DNA from: JBBDMC01 sp964441935
GTDB taxonomy: Bacteria; Pseudomonadota; Alphaproteobacteria; Rhizobiales; Kaistiaceae
Assembly (NCBI GenBank): GCA_964441935.1
Contig: CAYTXI010000033.1
Location: 1 to 22,990, forward strand
Reading direction: 5' to 3'
DNA length: 22,990 nt
Positions 1 through 7,565 of this stretch are shown here, one piece after another. The position numbers and the translations under genes are program-made. The first letter of the stretch is position 1, and each line of letters starts with the position of its first letter. The notes under the pieces were generated by a model that saw nothing but the letters and a program-made list of their open reading frames with translations, had not been told where the DNA came from and did no database searches.

Positions 1-1926
1 ATCGACGCCCAGGGCGATCTCGTCGTTCGCCGCGATGCCGCCGGCAACGTCACCTTCGTCAACCCGGCCTTTACCAACGCCTTTGCGCTGCAACCCTCGA
101 TCTTGATTGGCAAGCCCCTGACCATGGTGCCGCTGCTCACGCCGCTCGCCGGTGCAGCGACCGCGGGCGCGAGCGGCCCCGAGGTCGCCACCCGCGACGT
201 GCGGCTCGAAACCGCGTCCGGTTCGCGTTGGTACTCTTGGGTCGACATCCGCATGCGCGACGACCAGGGAAGGCTGGGCTCAGTCTATTCCGTCGCCCGT
301 GACATCACCGCCCGCAAGGAGGTCGAACAGGCATTGGTCGACGCCCGCCAGAAGGCCGAAGCCGCGAGCCGGGCGAAGTCACGGGTGCTTGCCACCGTCA
401 GCCACGAGTTCCGCACGCCCCTGAACGGCATCCTCGGCCTCACCGGGCTGCTGCTCGAGACCGAGCTGACCCCGGATCAGGAGACATATGCCCGCGCCGT
501 TCACTCTTCCGGCGAGGCGCTGCTCGCGCTCGTCGACGACATGCTCGATTTCTCCAAGATCGAGGCCGGTCGCCTTGACTTGCGCCCCGAGCCGGCCGAT
601 CTCGAAGCCCTTCTGCAGGAAATCGCCGAGCTGCTCGCCGCCCGCGCCCACGTCAAGGGCATCGACATCGCCGCCGAGGTCGGCGGCGACGTGCCGCGGG
701 CCGTGATCGTCGACGCCACGCGTCTCCGTCAGGTGCTGATCAATCTCGCCGGCAACGGTGTCAAGTTCACCGAGACCGGCGGCGTGGTCCTGTCTGCGCA
801 CGTCGCCGGCCGCCCGGCCAAAGATCGCGTCAGCCTGGTCTTCTCGGTCTCCGACAGCGGTCCGGGCATCGCGGCCGAGGAAGTCGATCGCCTGTTCGGT
901 GAGTTCGAGCAGGTCGACTCCGCGCTCAGCCGCCGCCACGGCGGGGCCGGGCTGGGACTGGCGATCTCGCGCCGAATCGTCCGGCGCATGGGCGGCGACA
1001 TAACGCTGAAGCCGCGCGCTGGCGGCGGTTCCGTGTTCGCCTTCCGGTTGGAGTTGGCCGTGGCACCGGGCGCGACCGAGCCTATCGTCGACCTCGGCGG
1101 CCGAAGTATCCTTATTGTCGCGCCGGACGGCGCCGAGCCGCCTGTCTTAGCCCGCCAGCTTGCCGGTGCCGGTGTCACGGTCCGGGTGGCGACGACCCTT
1201 AACGAAGGTGCAGGGCTGATCGGCGCCGCCACGGCGGCAGGCGAGGTGCATGACGCAGTGCTTCTCGATGCCCGCCTCTCGCCGGATCCCGCGATGGCAC
1301 TCGCCAGGATTCGCGAAGCCGCGGGGCGCCACGTCCCCGCGGCGGTGTTGATAGAGCCCGGCCGCCGCGGCGAGGTCGAGGCGCTCCGCGAAGCCGGCTT
1401 CGATGCTTACCTCGTGCGGCCCGTGCGACGCTCGTCTCTGATACGGATCGTCGGTGAGATCGTCGCCGCCACGGGTGGGTTCCATATCGATCCGGGCGAC
1501 GCCCGTCGTCGTCGTCCGCAGAGTCCGCGCCGGACGTCGTCCAGCCTCGAGATCCTGCTCGCCGAGGACAATGAAATCAATGCGCTGCTTGCCCGCGCCG
1601 TGCTCGAGGGGCTCGGCCATTCGGTGAGCGAAGTGCATGACGGGGCCGCGGCCATTGCCGCCGCCACCGAACATCCGGGCCGCTTCGCCGCGGTGCTCAT
1701 GGACCTCCACATGCCGGGCGTTGACGGTCTAGCCGCTGCCCGTGCGATCCGCGCCTTCGAGGTCGAGTCGGGAGCACCGCGTGCGGCGATCCTGGCGGTG
1801 ACCGCCGACGTTCTTGCCGAGACCCGAGCCGCGGCCGAAGCCGTCGGCATCGACGCCGTTCTGGAAAAGCCGATGACTCCGGAAACGCTCCGGCGCGCGC
1901 TCGCCGATATCGCCGCGGCCGCCTGA
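1..1926 (+). CDS. Hybrid sensor histidine kinase, 5' truncated by window edge
   Basis: The reading frame is open from base 1, so the true start lies upstream; an internal ATG at 103 is not the start. Order seen: end of a PAS/PAC sensor domain (to about codon 110), a short linker helix, a HisKA domain with SHEFRTPLN (phospho-accepting His codon at 403-405), and a HATPase domain with N box NLAGNGVKFTE (Asn codon 754-756), DSGPGIA and GGAGLGLAIS. Two receiver domains follow. The first (about 1108-1470) is degenerate: it lacks the N-terminal acidic pair and has Arg where the conserved Lys should be. The second (about 1546-1915) is intact, with AEDNE, MDLHMPG (Asp codon 1702-1704) and EKP. By family it autophosphorylates and passes phosphate to its own receiver or a partner. 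No membrane segment is visible in this part. Signal and target are unknown. It converges on grpE with a 10-base gap. Confidence 0.93.
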   Translation: MDAQGDLVVRRDAAGNVTFVNPAFTNAFALQPSILIGKPLTMVPLLTPLAGAATAGASGPEVATRDVRLETASGSRWYSWVDIRMRDDQGRLGSVYSVARDITARKEVEQALVDARQKAEAASRAKSRVLATVSHEFRTPLNGILGLTGLLLETELTPDQETYARAVHSSGEALLALVDDMLDFSKIEAGRLDLRPEPADLEALLQEIAELLAARAHVKGIDIAAEVGGDVPRAVIVDATRLRQVLINLAGNGVKFTETGGVVLSAHVAGRPAKDRVSLVFSVSDSGPGIAAEEVDRLFGEFEQVDSALSRRHGGAGLGLAISRRIVRRMGGDITLKPRAGGGSVFAFRLELAVAPGATEPIVDLGGRSILIVAPDGAEPPVLARQLAGAGVTVRVATTLNEGAGLIGAATAAGEVHDAVLLDARLSPDPAMALARIREAAGRHVPAAVLIEPGRRGEVEALREAGFDAYLVRPVRRSSLIRIVGEIVAATGGFHIDPGDARRRRPQSPRRTSSSLEILLAEDNEINALLARAVLEGLGHSVSEVHDGAAAIAAATEHPGRFAAVLMDLHMPGVDGLAAARAIRAFEVESGAPRAAILAVTADVLAETRAAAEAVGIDAVLEKPMTPETLRRALADIAAAA

Positions 1927-1936
1927 TCGCGCTCAG

Positions 1937-2605
1937 CTAGCCGCTGGTGCCGGACGACGCCGGAGCTTCGGTGGAGTCTTCGCCGGCGGGCGTTTCCTGC
2001 GCCGGCGGAGCAGTTTTTTTGGCGACCGCGACCAGTGCGGGCCTCAGCACACGCTCGCCGATGACGTAGCCGGTCTGGATCTCGTCGGCCACCTTCCCTG
2101 GTTCGACCGCATCGGTCTCGACCTCCAACATCGCCTGGTGCATCGACGGGTCGAACTTCTCGCCCCTGGCCTCGATGCGCTTAACGCCGAACTTGGCGAG
2201 CGATTGCGCCAAGCTCCGCTCCGTGACCTCGACCCCCTCGATCAGCGCCGCGAGGGCCTTGTCGCCGCCGTCGCGCATTTCCGCGGGCACCGCTTCGATC
2301 GCCCGCCGCAGATTGTCCCCGACCGCCAGCATCTCGCGGGCGAAATTGGCGACCGCATACTGGCGGGTGTCGGCGATCTCGCGCGTTGTCCGCCGGCGCA
2401 GGTTCTCCATCTCGGCGAGCGTCCGCAGAAGCTTGTCCTTCATCTCGGCAAATGCCTCCGCGCTCGGCGGCGGTTCCTGGGGCGACGTTGCCTGCTCCGG
2501 CGCCGCCTCCGCGGCCGGCGTCGCCTCGCTTCGCGGCACTTCGCCTCCAGCGGTCGTCTGCGTGCCAGCGGTTGTGTCGGCGCTGGTCTCCTTCTCGTCG
2601 GCCAT
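1937..2605 (-). CDS. grpE: Nucleotide exchange factor GrpE
   Basis: GrpE releases ADP from DnaK so that substrate protein can be freed, acting with DnaK and DnaJ in the cytoplasm. The 222-residue product has a low-complexity acidic/Ala/Pro N-terminus (about residues 1-55), a long helical region (AEMENLRRRTTREI onward) typical of the dimerising coiled coil, and the C-terminal signature GYVIGERVLRPALVAVAK. The ATG at 2605 (MADEKETS) is chosen. An in-frame GTG at 2635 would add ten residues, but its purine-rich AAGGA lies only one base away and a candidate promoter ends just upstream. The gene stands alone on the minus strand, 100 bases downstream of coaA, and converges on the histidine kinase. 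It is separate from dnaK-dnaJ at the other end of the window. No hrcA is present here. Confidence 0.96.
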   Translation of the reverse strand: MADEKETSADTTAGTQTTAGGEVPRSEATPAAEAAPEQATSPQEPPPSAEAFAEMKDKLLRTLAEMENLRRRTTREIADTRQYAVANFAREMLAVGDNLRRAIEAVPAEMRDGGDKALAALIEGVEVTERSLAQSLAKFGVKRIEARGEKFDPSMHQAMLEVETDAVEPGKVADEIQTGYVIGERVLRPALVAVAKKTAPPAQETPAGEDSTEAPASSGTSG

Positions 2606-2650
2606 CGTCCGTTTATCCGGCTGGTTTCTGGGCACGTCCTTCGCGGGCGG

Positions 2651-2680
2651 GATATCAGGTGTTGGGACGCAAAAATCAAG
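2651..2680 (-). promoter_or_regulatory. Candidate heat-shock (RpoH-type) promoter of grpE
   Basis: Read on the minus strand, CTTGAT (2680-2675) is followed 15 bases later by CCTGATATC (2659-2651). This resembles the alphaproteobacterial sigma-32 pattern of CTTG, a spacer of about 17, then a CYTAT-like -10 box. A transcript would begin near 2645 and give a leader of about 40 bases before the ATG at 2605. grpE is a classic sigma-32 target, which supports the match, but the -10 box is imperfect. This is read by eye, not scored. Confidence 0.4.
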
Positions 2681-2704
2681 CGTTGGGGCAGGGCCACGCC
2701 CGGC

Positions 2705-3658
2705 TCAGATTCGTCTGAGCGCCACTTCCACGATCGCGTGGCTCGCGTCCTTCCTCAGGATCAGGTCGGCCCGCGGGCGCGTCGGCAGGATATTCTCGAC
2801 GAGGTTGGTGAGGTTGATGCGCGTCCAGATATCCGTTGCGATGCGCTCGGCCTCCGCGTCGCCGACGTTGGCGTAGCGGTGAAAGTACGACGCGGGATCC
2901 TGGAAGGCGGTCTCGCGCAGCCGCTGGAAGCGTTCGACGTACCACTGGCGCACGTCGGGTTCCTCGGCGTCGAGGTAGATCGAGAAGTCGAAGAAATCCG
3001 AGACGAACGGCACCGCGCGTCCGTCGCGCGGCAGCCGCGAAGTCTGCAAGACGTTCAGCCCCTCGACGATGAGGATGTCCGGCCGGTCGATAGCGACCGT
3101 CTCGCCAGGAACGATGTCGTAGGTGAGGTGGGAATAGACCGGCGCCTTGACGTTGCGCTGACCCGCTTTGATGTCGTTAAGGAAGCCGAGCAGCGCCGGC
3201 AGGTCGTAGCTCTCCGGGAAGCCCTTGCGCTCCATCAGGCCTTCGCTCGAGAGCACGCCGTTCGGCAGCAGGAACCCGTCGGTGGCGATCAGTTCGACCT
3301 TGGGTGTGTTCGGCCAGCGCCTGAGGAGCGCGCGCAAGACCCGGGCCGTCGTCGATTTGCCGACGGCGACCGAGCCGGCGAGACCGATGATGAACGGCGT
3401 CACCCCGTCGCGCGTTCCCAGGAACGTGCGGGTGGCGTCATGCAGTTCCTGTGTCGCCGCGACGTAGAGGCTGAGCAGGCGCGACAGCGGCAGGTAGATC
3501 TCAACCACCTCGTCAAGTGACGTCGGATCGTTGAGGCTCCTCAGCCTCACCAGGTCGTCGTCGTCGAGCGTCAGCGGCGTATCGGCCCTGAGCTTCGCCC
3601 ACTCGGCTCGGCTGAACACCCGGTGCGGCGACACTGCCTGGCGGTGCGGGAGGTCCAT
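2705..3658 (-). CDS. coaA: Type I pantothenate kinase
   Basis: CoaA phosphorylates pantothenate with ATP, the first and controlling step of coenzyme A synthesis. The 317-residue length matches the bacterial type I family (about 310-320). A Walker A loop GSVAVGKST lies at about residues 95-103, followed by family-typical stretches such as LIATDGFLLPN, MERKGFPESYD and DILIVEGLNVLQ. The ATG at 3658 forms a TGATG overlap with the hisE stop, which favours it over the GTG one codon upstream (3661). It is the last gene of the his transcript. A coaA gene behind hisE is a known alphaproteobacterial arrangement and need not mean a shared function. A short hairpin, GGGC-GTG-GCCC at 2701-2691, follows the stop but has no adjacent T-run. 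Confidence 0.96.
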   Translation of the reverse strand: MDLPHRQAVSPHRVFSRAEWAKLRADTPLTLDDDDLVRLRSLNDPTSLDEVVEIYLPLSRLLSLYVAATQELHDATRTFLGTRDGVTPFIIGLAGSVAVGKSTTARVLRALLRRWPNTPKVELIATDGFLLPNGVLSSEGLMERKGFPESYDLPALLGFLNDIKAGQRNVKAPVYSHLTYDIVPGETVAIDRPDILIVEGLNVLQTSRLPRDGRAVPFVSDFFDFSIYLDAEEPDVRQWYVERFQRLRETAFQDPASYFHRYANVGDAEAERIATDIWTRINLTNLVENILPTRPRADLILRKDASHAIVEVALRRI

Positions 3659-3990
3659 CACGATCCTTTCACCGGGCGCGACGCCTTCTCGGTCAGACCG
3701 CTCTGGCTCGTGCGCCGCTCGAGCGCGGCCATCACGTCGGCGATCGCCACACCGCTCGCCTGAAGCGTGACCAGCAGGTGGTAGAGCACGTCGGCGGCTT
3801 CCTCGGTCAACGCCGCCTTGTCGCCGGCGACGGCGGCGATCGCCGCCTCGACCCCCTCCTCGCCGAGCTTCTTGGCGCAGCGCTCGATGCCGTCGGCAAT
3901 GAGCTGCGCCGTGTACGAGTTGGCCGTGTCGCCGGCGCGGGCGCGCTCGGCGATGATCCGGGCGAGGTCGGCGAGGGTGAAATCGCTCAT
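3658..3990 (-). CDS. hisE: Phosphoribosyl-ATP pyrophosphatase
   Basis: HisE hydrolyses phosphoribosyl-ATP to phosphoribosyl-AMP and pyrophosphate, the second step of histidine synthesis. The 110-residue product carries the all-alpha PRA-PH/MazG-like signature: KKLGEEGVEAAIAA and EEAADVLYHLLVTL, whose acidic residues bind the metal ion. The start is the ATG at 3990 (MSDFTLADLARII); a longer open frame reaching 4152 overlaps hisF and is not coding there. HisE is a stand-alone protein; the usual fusion partner HisI is not attached and not in this window. It begins 10 bases after hisF ends, and its stop overlaps the coaA start. Confidence 0.95.
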   Translation of the reverse strand: MSDFTLADLARIIAERARAGDTANSYTAQLIADGIERCAKKLGEEGVEAAIAAVAGDKAALTEEAADVLYHLLVTLQASGVAIADVMAALERRTSQSGLTEKASRPVKGS

Positions 3991-4000
3991 CGTCTGTCTG

Positions 4001-4777
4001 TCAGCCGCCGAGGCGCACCGGCACCCCGTGGGCCACCATGTGCTCCTTGGCGGCGCGGATCGTATAGGTTCCGAAGTGGAAGATCGAGGCGGCGAGCACC
4101 GCCGAGGCGTGCCCTTCGACGACGCCCTCGACCAGGTGGTCGAGGCTGCCAACCCCGCCGGAGGCGACGACGGGCACGGGAACCGCGTCGGCGACCGTCC
4201 GTGTCAGCACCAGGTCGAAGCCGTCGCCGGTGCCGTCGCGGTCCATGGAGGTGAGCAGGATCTCGCCGGCGCCGAGACGGGCGACCTCTTCGGCGTAGGC
4301 GACGGCGTCGATGCCGGTGGGATTGCGCCCCCCGTGGGTGAAGATTTCCCAGCGGCCGGGCGCGCCGGGCGGGCTCACGCGTTTGGCGTCGACCGCGACC
4401 ACGATCGCCTGGGCGCCGAACTTCTCCGAGGCTTCGGCGACGATCCGTCGGTCGCGGACGGCGGCCGTGTTGATCGCCACCTTGTCAGCGCCGGCGAGCA
4501 TCAACGCCCGCACGTCGTCGACGCTCCTCACCCCGCCGCCGACCGTCACCGGCATGAAGCACTGCTCGGCGGTGCGCGCCACCACGTCGATGAGGATGTC
4601 GCGCTCCTCGTGGCTGGCGGTGATGTCGAGAAAGCAGAGCTCGTCCGCGCCGGCGTCGTCGTAGGCGCGCGCCGCCTCCACCGGGTCGCCGGCGTCGGTC
4701 AGGTCGACGAACTTGACGCCTTTGACGACGCGGCCGTCCTTGACGTCGAGGCAGGGAATGACGCGAACTTTGAGCAT
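4001..4777 (-). CDS. hisF: Imidazole glycerol phosphate synthase, cyclase subunit HisF
   Basis: HisF takes ammonia made by HisH and turns PRFAR into imidazole glycerol phosphate and AICAR, linking histidine and purine synthesis. The 258-residue (beta/alpha)8 barrel shows the two catalytic aspartates in context, PCLDVKDG near the N-terminus and VVAVDAKR near the middle, plus phosphate-binding ends TVGGGVRS and ASGGVGSLDHL. The ATG at 4777 (MLKVRVIPC) gives a TGATG overlap with the hisA stop; a GTG at 4780 is one codon upstream. Its neighbours hisA and hisH supply its substrate and its ammonia, so the order hisH-hisA-hisF puts the partners together. Confidence 0.97.
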   Translation of the reverse strand: MLKVRVIPCLDVKDGRVVKGVKFVDLTDAGDPVEAARAYDDAGADELCFLDITASHEERDILIDVVARTAEQCFMPVTVGGGVRSVDDVRALMLAGADKVAINTAAVRDRRIVAEASEKFGAQAIVVAVDAKRVSPPGAPGRWEIFTHGGRNPTGIDAVAYAEEVARLGAGEILLTSMDRDGTGDGFDLVLTRTVADAVPVPVVASGGVGSLDHLVEGVVEGHASAVLAASIFHFGTYTIRAAKEHMVAHGVPVRLGG

Positions 4778-5517
4778 CACGCCTTCTCCCGTGCCGAGAG
4801 GATCAGCTCCAGCGCCGCCCGCCCATCGAGGCGCCCGTCGTAAAGCGCCCGCCCGACGATCGCGCCTTCGAGGATCGCGCAGTCGGGCTCCAGCAGGCGC
4901 TCGACGTCGGCGAGTGTCGACAGGCCGCCCGAGGCGATCACCGGAATGGTGACCGCCTCGGCGAGTTCCAGCGTGGCGCGGAGGTTGAGGCCTCTCAGCA
5001 CCCCGTCGCGTTCGATGTCGGTGTAGATGATCGCCGCCACGCCCGCGTCCTCGAAGCGCCGGGCGAGATCGATGGTGTCGATTTCCGTCGCCTCCGCCCA
5101 GCCGCTGACCGCCACTTTGCTGCCGCGCGCGTCGATGCCAACGGCGACCCGCCCTGGAAAGGCCGAAGCTGCCTTGCGCACGAGGGCCGGATCACGGACC
5201 GCAGCGGTACCCAGCACGACGCGGGCCACGCCCTTTTCGAGCCAGACTTCGATGGCTGCCATGTCGCGAATGCCGCCGCCGAGCTGGACGGGCATGTCGA
5301 CGGCGTCGAGGATCGCCTCGACCGCGGCACCGTTGACCGAGCGGCCTTCGAAGGCGCCGTTGAGGTCGACCACGTGCAGCCGCTCGAAGCCCTCGTCGCT
5401 AAAGGCCCTCGCCTGCGCCGCCGGGTTGGTGTTGAACGTGGTCGAACGCGCGAGGTCGCCCTGCACGAGCCGCACGCACGCGCCGTCCTTCAGGTCGATG
5501 GCCGGGTAGAGGATCAC
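4777..5517 (-). CDS. hisA: ProFAR isomerase HisA
   Basis: HisA isomerises ProFAR to PRFAR in the fourth step of histidine synthesis. The 246-residue barrel has PAIDLKDG with the catalytic Asp near residue 8, GGGIRD, VGIDARG with the second Asp, and ASGGLSTLADV at the C-terminal phosphate site. The start is assigned to the GTG at 5517 (MILYPAIDLKDG), where GTGA overlaps the hisH stop, as expected for coupled translation and matching the usual HisA N-terminus. A GTG at 5526 would add three residues. It is homologous to HisF next door. Confidence 0.96.
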   Translation of the reverse strand: MILYPAIDLKDGACVRLVQGDLARSTTFNTNPAAQARAFSDEGFERLHVVDLNGAFEGRSVNGAAVEAILDAVDMPVQLGGGIRDMAAIEVWLEKGVARVVLGTAAVRDPALVRKAASAFPGRVAVGIDARGSKVAVSGWAEATEIDTIDLARRFEDAGVAAIIYTDIERDGVLRGLNLRATLELAEAVTIPVIASGGLSTLADVERLLEPDCAILEGAIVGRALYDGRLDGRAALELILSAREKA

Positions 5518-6164
5518 GGCGACCACCCGAGAAAATTCGCCACCAGCCTCAGCCCCAGCTTCTGGCTCTTCTCCGGGTGGAACTGGGTGCCGGCGACGTT
5601 GCCGCGGACGACGATCGCCGTCACCGGCCCGCCGTAGTCGGCGACCGCGGCAACATCCTCGTCGTCGTCGGCGACGAGGTGGTAGCCGTGCAGGAAGTAG
5701 GCGTGCCAGCCTTCAGGCCCGAGCGCGATGCCGTCGAACAAGGCATGGTCGCGACGCGCCGTCATGGTGTTCCAGCCCATGTGCGGCACCTTGAGGGCCG
5801 CGTCGCTCGGCTGGATCGGCCCGACCGTCCCCGGTATGCGGTCGAGCCCTACGGTCACCGCGTGCTCGATGCCGCGGGTGGCCAGCAGCTGCATGCCGAC
5901 GCAGATGCCGAGGAACGGCCGCCCGCGCGTGTCGATCGCCTCTTCGATCGCCTCTATCATGCCGTCGATCGCGTCGAGGTTACGCCGGCAATCGGCGAAG
6001 GCGCCATCGCCTGGAAGCACCACCCGCTCGGCGCGCGCGACGATGTCGGGATTGGAGGTGATCGTCACGTCCTCGTCGCGCCTGGTCTCGGCGATGGCAT
6101 GCTGGAACGCCTTCTCCGCCGATCTGAGGTTCCCCGCGCCGTAGTCGATGATGGCGACGGTCAC
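5514..6164 (-). CDS. hisH: Imidazole glycerol phosphate synthase, glutaminase subunit HisH
   Basis: HisH hydrolyses glutamine and channels ammonia to HisF. The 216-residue class I glutamine amidotransferase begins VAIIDYGAGNLRS, has the nucleophile elbow GICVGMQLL (catalytic Cys) and the His-Glu pair in FHPEKSQKLG near the C-terminus. The start is the GTG at 6164, which forms a GTGA overlap with the stop of the DUF2628 gene. The open frame continues to 6710, but that part lies antisense-free over the DUF2628 gene in another frame and is not coding. The overlap with hisA at the other end makes a tight coupled cluster. Confidence 0.96.
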   Translation of the reverse strand: MTVAIIDYGAGNLRSAEKAFQHAIAETRRDEDVTITSNPDIVARAERVVLPGDGAFADCRRNLDAIDGMIEAIEEAIDTRGRPFLGICVGMQLLATRGIEHAVTVGLDRIPGTVGPIQPSDAALKVPHMGWNTMTARRDHALFDGIALGPEGWHAYFLHGYHLVADDDEDVAAVADYGGPVTAIVVRGNVAGTQFHPEKSQKLGLRLVANFLGWSP

Positions 6165-6802
6165 GAACCGCCCCCACGCTGCGGGAACAGACCGATCACT
6201 TCCCTGGGCTCGCCCGGCAGTGGCGGTTCCGGCTTGTCGCGGAGCGGCTGCGAAGTCACCGGCGCGCTTGGCGGCGCGGGCGGTGTTGCCGACGCCGGTT
6301 TCGCCTCTGGCAGCTTGGCCGTGTCTGGCTTCGCCGCCTCGGAGGGCTCTTGTGCCGTCTGCTCGGGCCGCTGCCGCAGTGTCGTGCGCAGCCTTTCCGG
6401 CGTCGGTTGGCTCGGATCGATCCGCGGCGTTTCCTGTTCGTAGAAGAACCGAATCTCCGCGTCCGCCACCCGTCTGCCCCCGACGACGTCGACGATCCGG
6501 TAGCCGCGGCGGATCAGCGTCCAGCGTCTCAACCCGTTGCCCTCGAGCGCGAACAGAATGTGCGCGAGCACCAGGAATAACCCCGGCAGCGGCCCGCCCG
6601 CCTGGCGGTCGATCGCCAACACGACCAACGAGACCGCGACGAAGATGAAGAACACCAGCCACATGCGCCGGAACAGCAGCCACAGCTCTGGAATGATAAG
6701 CGCCGGCCACGAGAAGCCCTCCTTGACGAAGACGTAACTCATGGGATCGGGCGCGCCTTCCGCGGCGCTGGCCGGTGGCGCGAGCACGGTGTAGAGCGGC
6801 AT
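6161..6802 (-). CDS. DUF2628 family membrane protein within the his operon
   Basis: The 213-residue protein starts with a short soluble stretch containing the DUF2628-like YVFVKEGFSWPALI, followed by two hydrophobic stretches at about residues 30-65 and 70-90 that should form two or three membrane helices. From about residue 125 the sequence becomes Pro/Ala/Glu/Lys rich and is probably disordered. Function is unknown for this family. It starts 11 bases after hisB ends, and its stop overlaps the hisH start by four bases, so it is co-translated with histidine enzymes. I know of DUF2628 genes between hisB and hisH in other alphaproteobacteria; no catalytic role in histidine synthesis is implied by the sequence. 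Confidence 0.88.
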   Translation of the reverse strand: MPLYTVLAPPASAAEGAPDPMSYVFVKEGFSWPALIIPELWLLFRRMWLVFFIFVAVSLVVLAIDRQAGGPLPGLFLVLAHILFALEGNGLRRWTLIRRGYRIVDVVGGRRVADAEIRFFYEQETPRIDPSQPTPERLRTTLRQRPEQTAQEPSEAAKPDTAKLPEAKPASATPPAPPSAPVTSQPLRDKPEPPLPGEPREVIGLFPQRGGGS

Positions 6803-6813
6803 CCGGTTACGCC

Positions 6814-7407
6814 TCAGCCGGAGAGGCGCCCCTTGGTCGAGGGCACCCGTGTCTTCTGACGTGGATCGAGCGCCACCGCGGTCTTCAAAACCCGCGCCAG
6901 CGCCTTGAAGCAGGTCTCCGCGACGTGGTGGTTGTTGCGTCCGTAGAGGTTCTCAACGTGCAACGTCACCCCGGCGTTCTGCGCGAACGCCTGGAAGAAC
7001 TCGCGGAAGAGCTCCGTCTCGAATTCGCCCACCTTGACGCGTGTGAACGCCACTTTCCATACCAAGTGCGCGCGCCCGGAGATGTCTATCGCCGCCCGCG
7101 TCAGCGCTTCGTCCATCGGCAGGTGCGCGTCCGCATAGCGGGTGATGCCTTTCATGTCGCCAAGCGCCTGGCGGATCGCCGCCCCGAACGCAATGCCGAC
7201 ATCCTCGACCGTATGATGCTGGTCGATGTGAAGGTCGCCCTTCGCCTTGATGGTGATGTCGATCAGGCTGTGCCGGGCGACCTGCTCGAGCATGTGGTCG
7301 AAGAACCCGATGCCGGTGGCGACCGACGCCTTGCCGCTGCCGTCGAGATCGACGGTGACGGAGATGTCGGTTTCCCTGGTCTTGCGCTTGACGGTCGCCT
7401 TGCGCAT
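6814..7407 (-). CDS. hisB: Imidazoleglycerol-phosphate dehydratase
   Basis: HisB removes water from imidazole glycerol phosphate to give imidazole acetol phosphate. The 197-residue product is the dehydratase alone, without the histidinol-phosphatase domain fused to it in enterobacteria. Both manganese-binding motifs are visible: DQHHTVEDVGIA in the first half and GRNNHHVAETCFKA in the second. The ATG at 7407 is preceded on the minus strand by AGGAG about nine bases upstream. It is the first gene of the his transcript. The genes hisG, hisD, hisC and hisI are not in the window. Confidence 0.97.
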   Translation of the reverse strand: MRKATVKRKTRETDISVTVDLDGSGKASVATGIGFFDHMLEQVARHSLIDITIKAKGDLHIDQHHTVEDVGIAFGAAIRQALGDMKGITRYADAHLPMDEALTRAAIDISGRAHLVWKVAFTRVKVGEFETELFREFFQAFAQNAGVTLHVENLYGRNNHHVAETCFKALARVLKTAVALDPRQKTRVPSTKGRLSG

Positions 7408-7504
7408 GTCGCGCTCGCTCCTATCGCGAGGGCGCCTTTTATCAGGCAGCGCCGGCGATGACTACACGGAGCCGCCGCCCCGCGGGGGCCGCCGTTTTGA
7501 GACG

Positions 7505-7556
7505 GTTTCCAGCGACATGAATAGCCGTATAGTTGACTACTGCTTGTACCTGAATA
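7505..7556. promoter_or_regulatory. Candidate divergent promoter region between hisB and the P-loop gene
   Basis: This AT-richer island lies in the 158-base gap between two divergent genes. On the plus strand TATAGT (7528-7533) is a good -10 box about 33 bases before the ATG at 7566, but its -35 box is poor. On the minus strand TTCAGG (near 7550) and TATACG are 17 bases apart and could serve hisB. The two -10 boxes overlap. The rest of the gap towards hisB (7408-7504) is very GC-rich and contains the palindrome CCCCGCGGGG at 7478-7487; no histidine-rich leader peptide was recognised there. Confidence 0.35.
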
Positions 7557-7565
7557 GGTCGTGTC

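Noticed and set aside
2691..2701. GGGC-GTG-GCCC hairpin after coaA as an intrinsic terminator
   Set aside because: The stem is only four pairs and the nearest T-run is more than 12 bases further on, inside the candidate grpE promoter.
2138..3520. Long plus-strand open frame of 460 codons opposite grpE and coaA
   Set aside because: It is antisense to two clear genes, has Arg-rich non-family sequence, and is typical of GC-rich shadow frames.
5577..6443. Plus-strand open frame of 288 codons opposite hisH and DUF2628
   Set aside because: It is a mirror frame of well-supported genes with no recognisable domain.
7478..7487. CCCCGCGGGG palindrome as a his attenuator
   Set aside because: No histidine-rich leader peptide or T-run accompanies it, so GC-rich chance is as likely.
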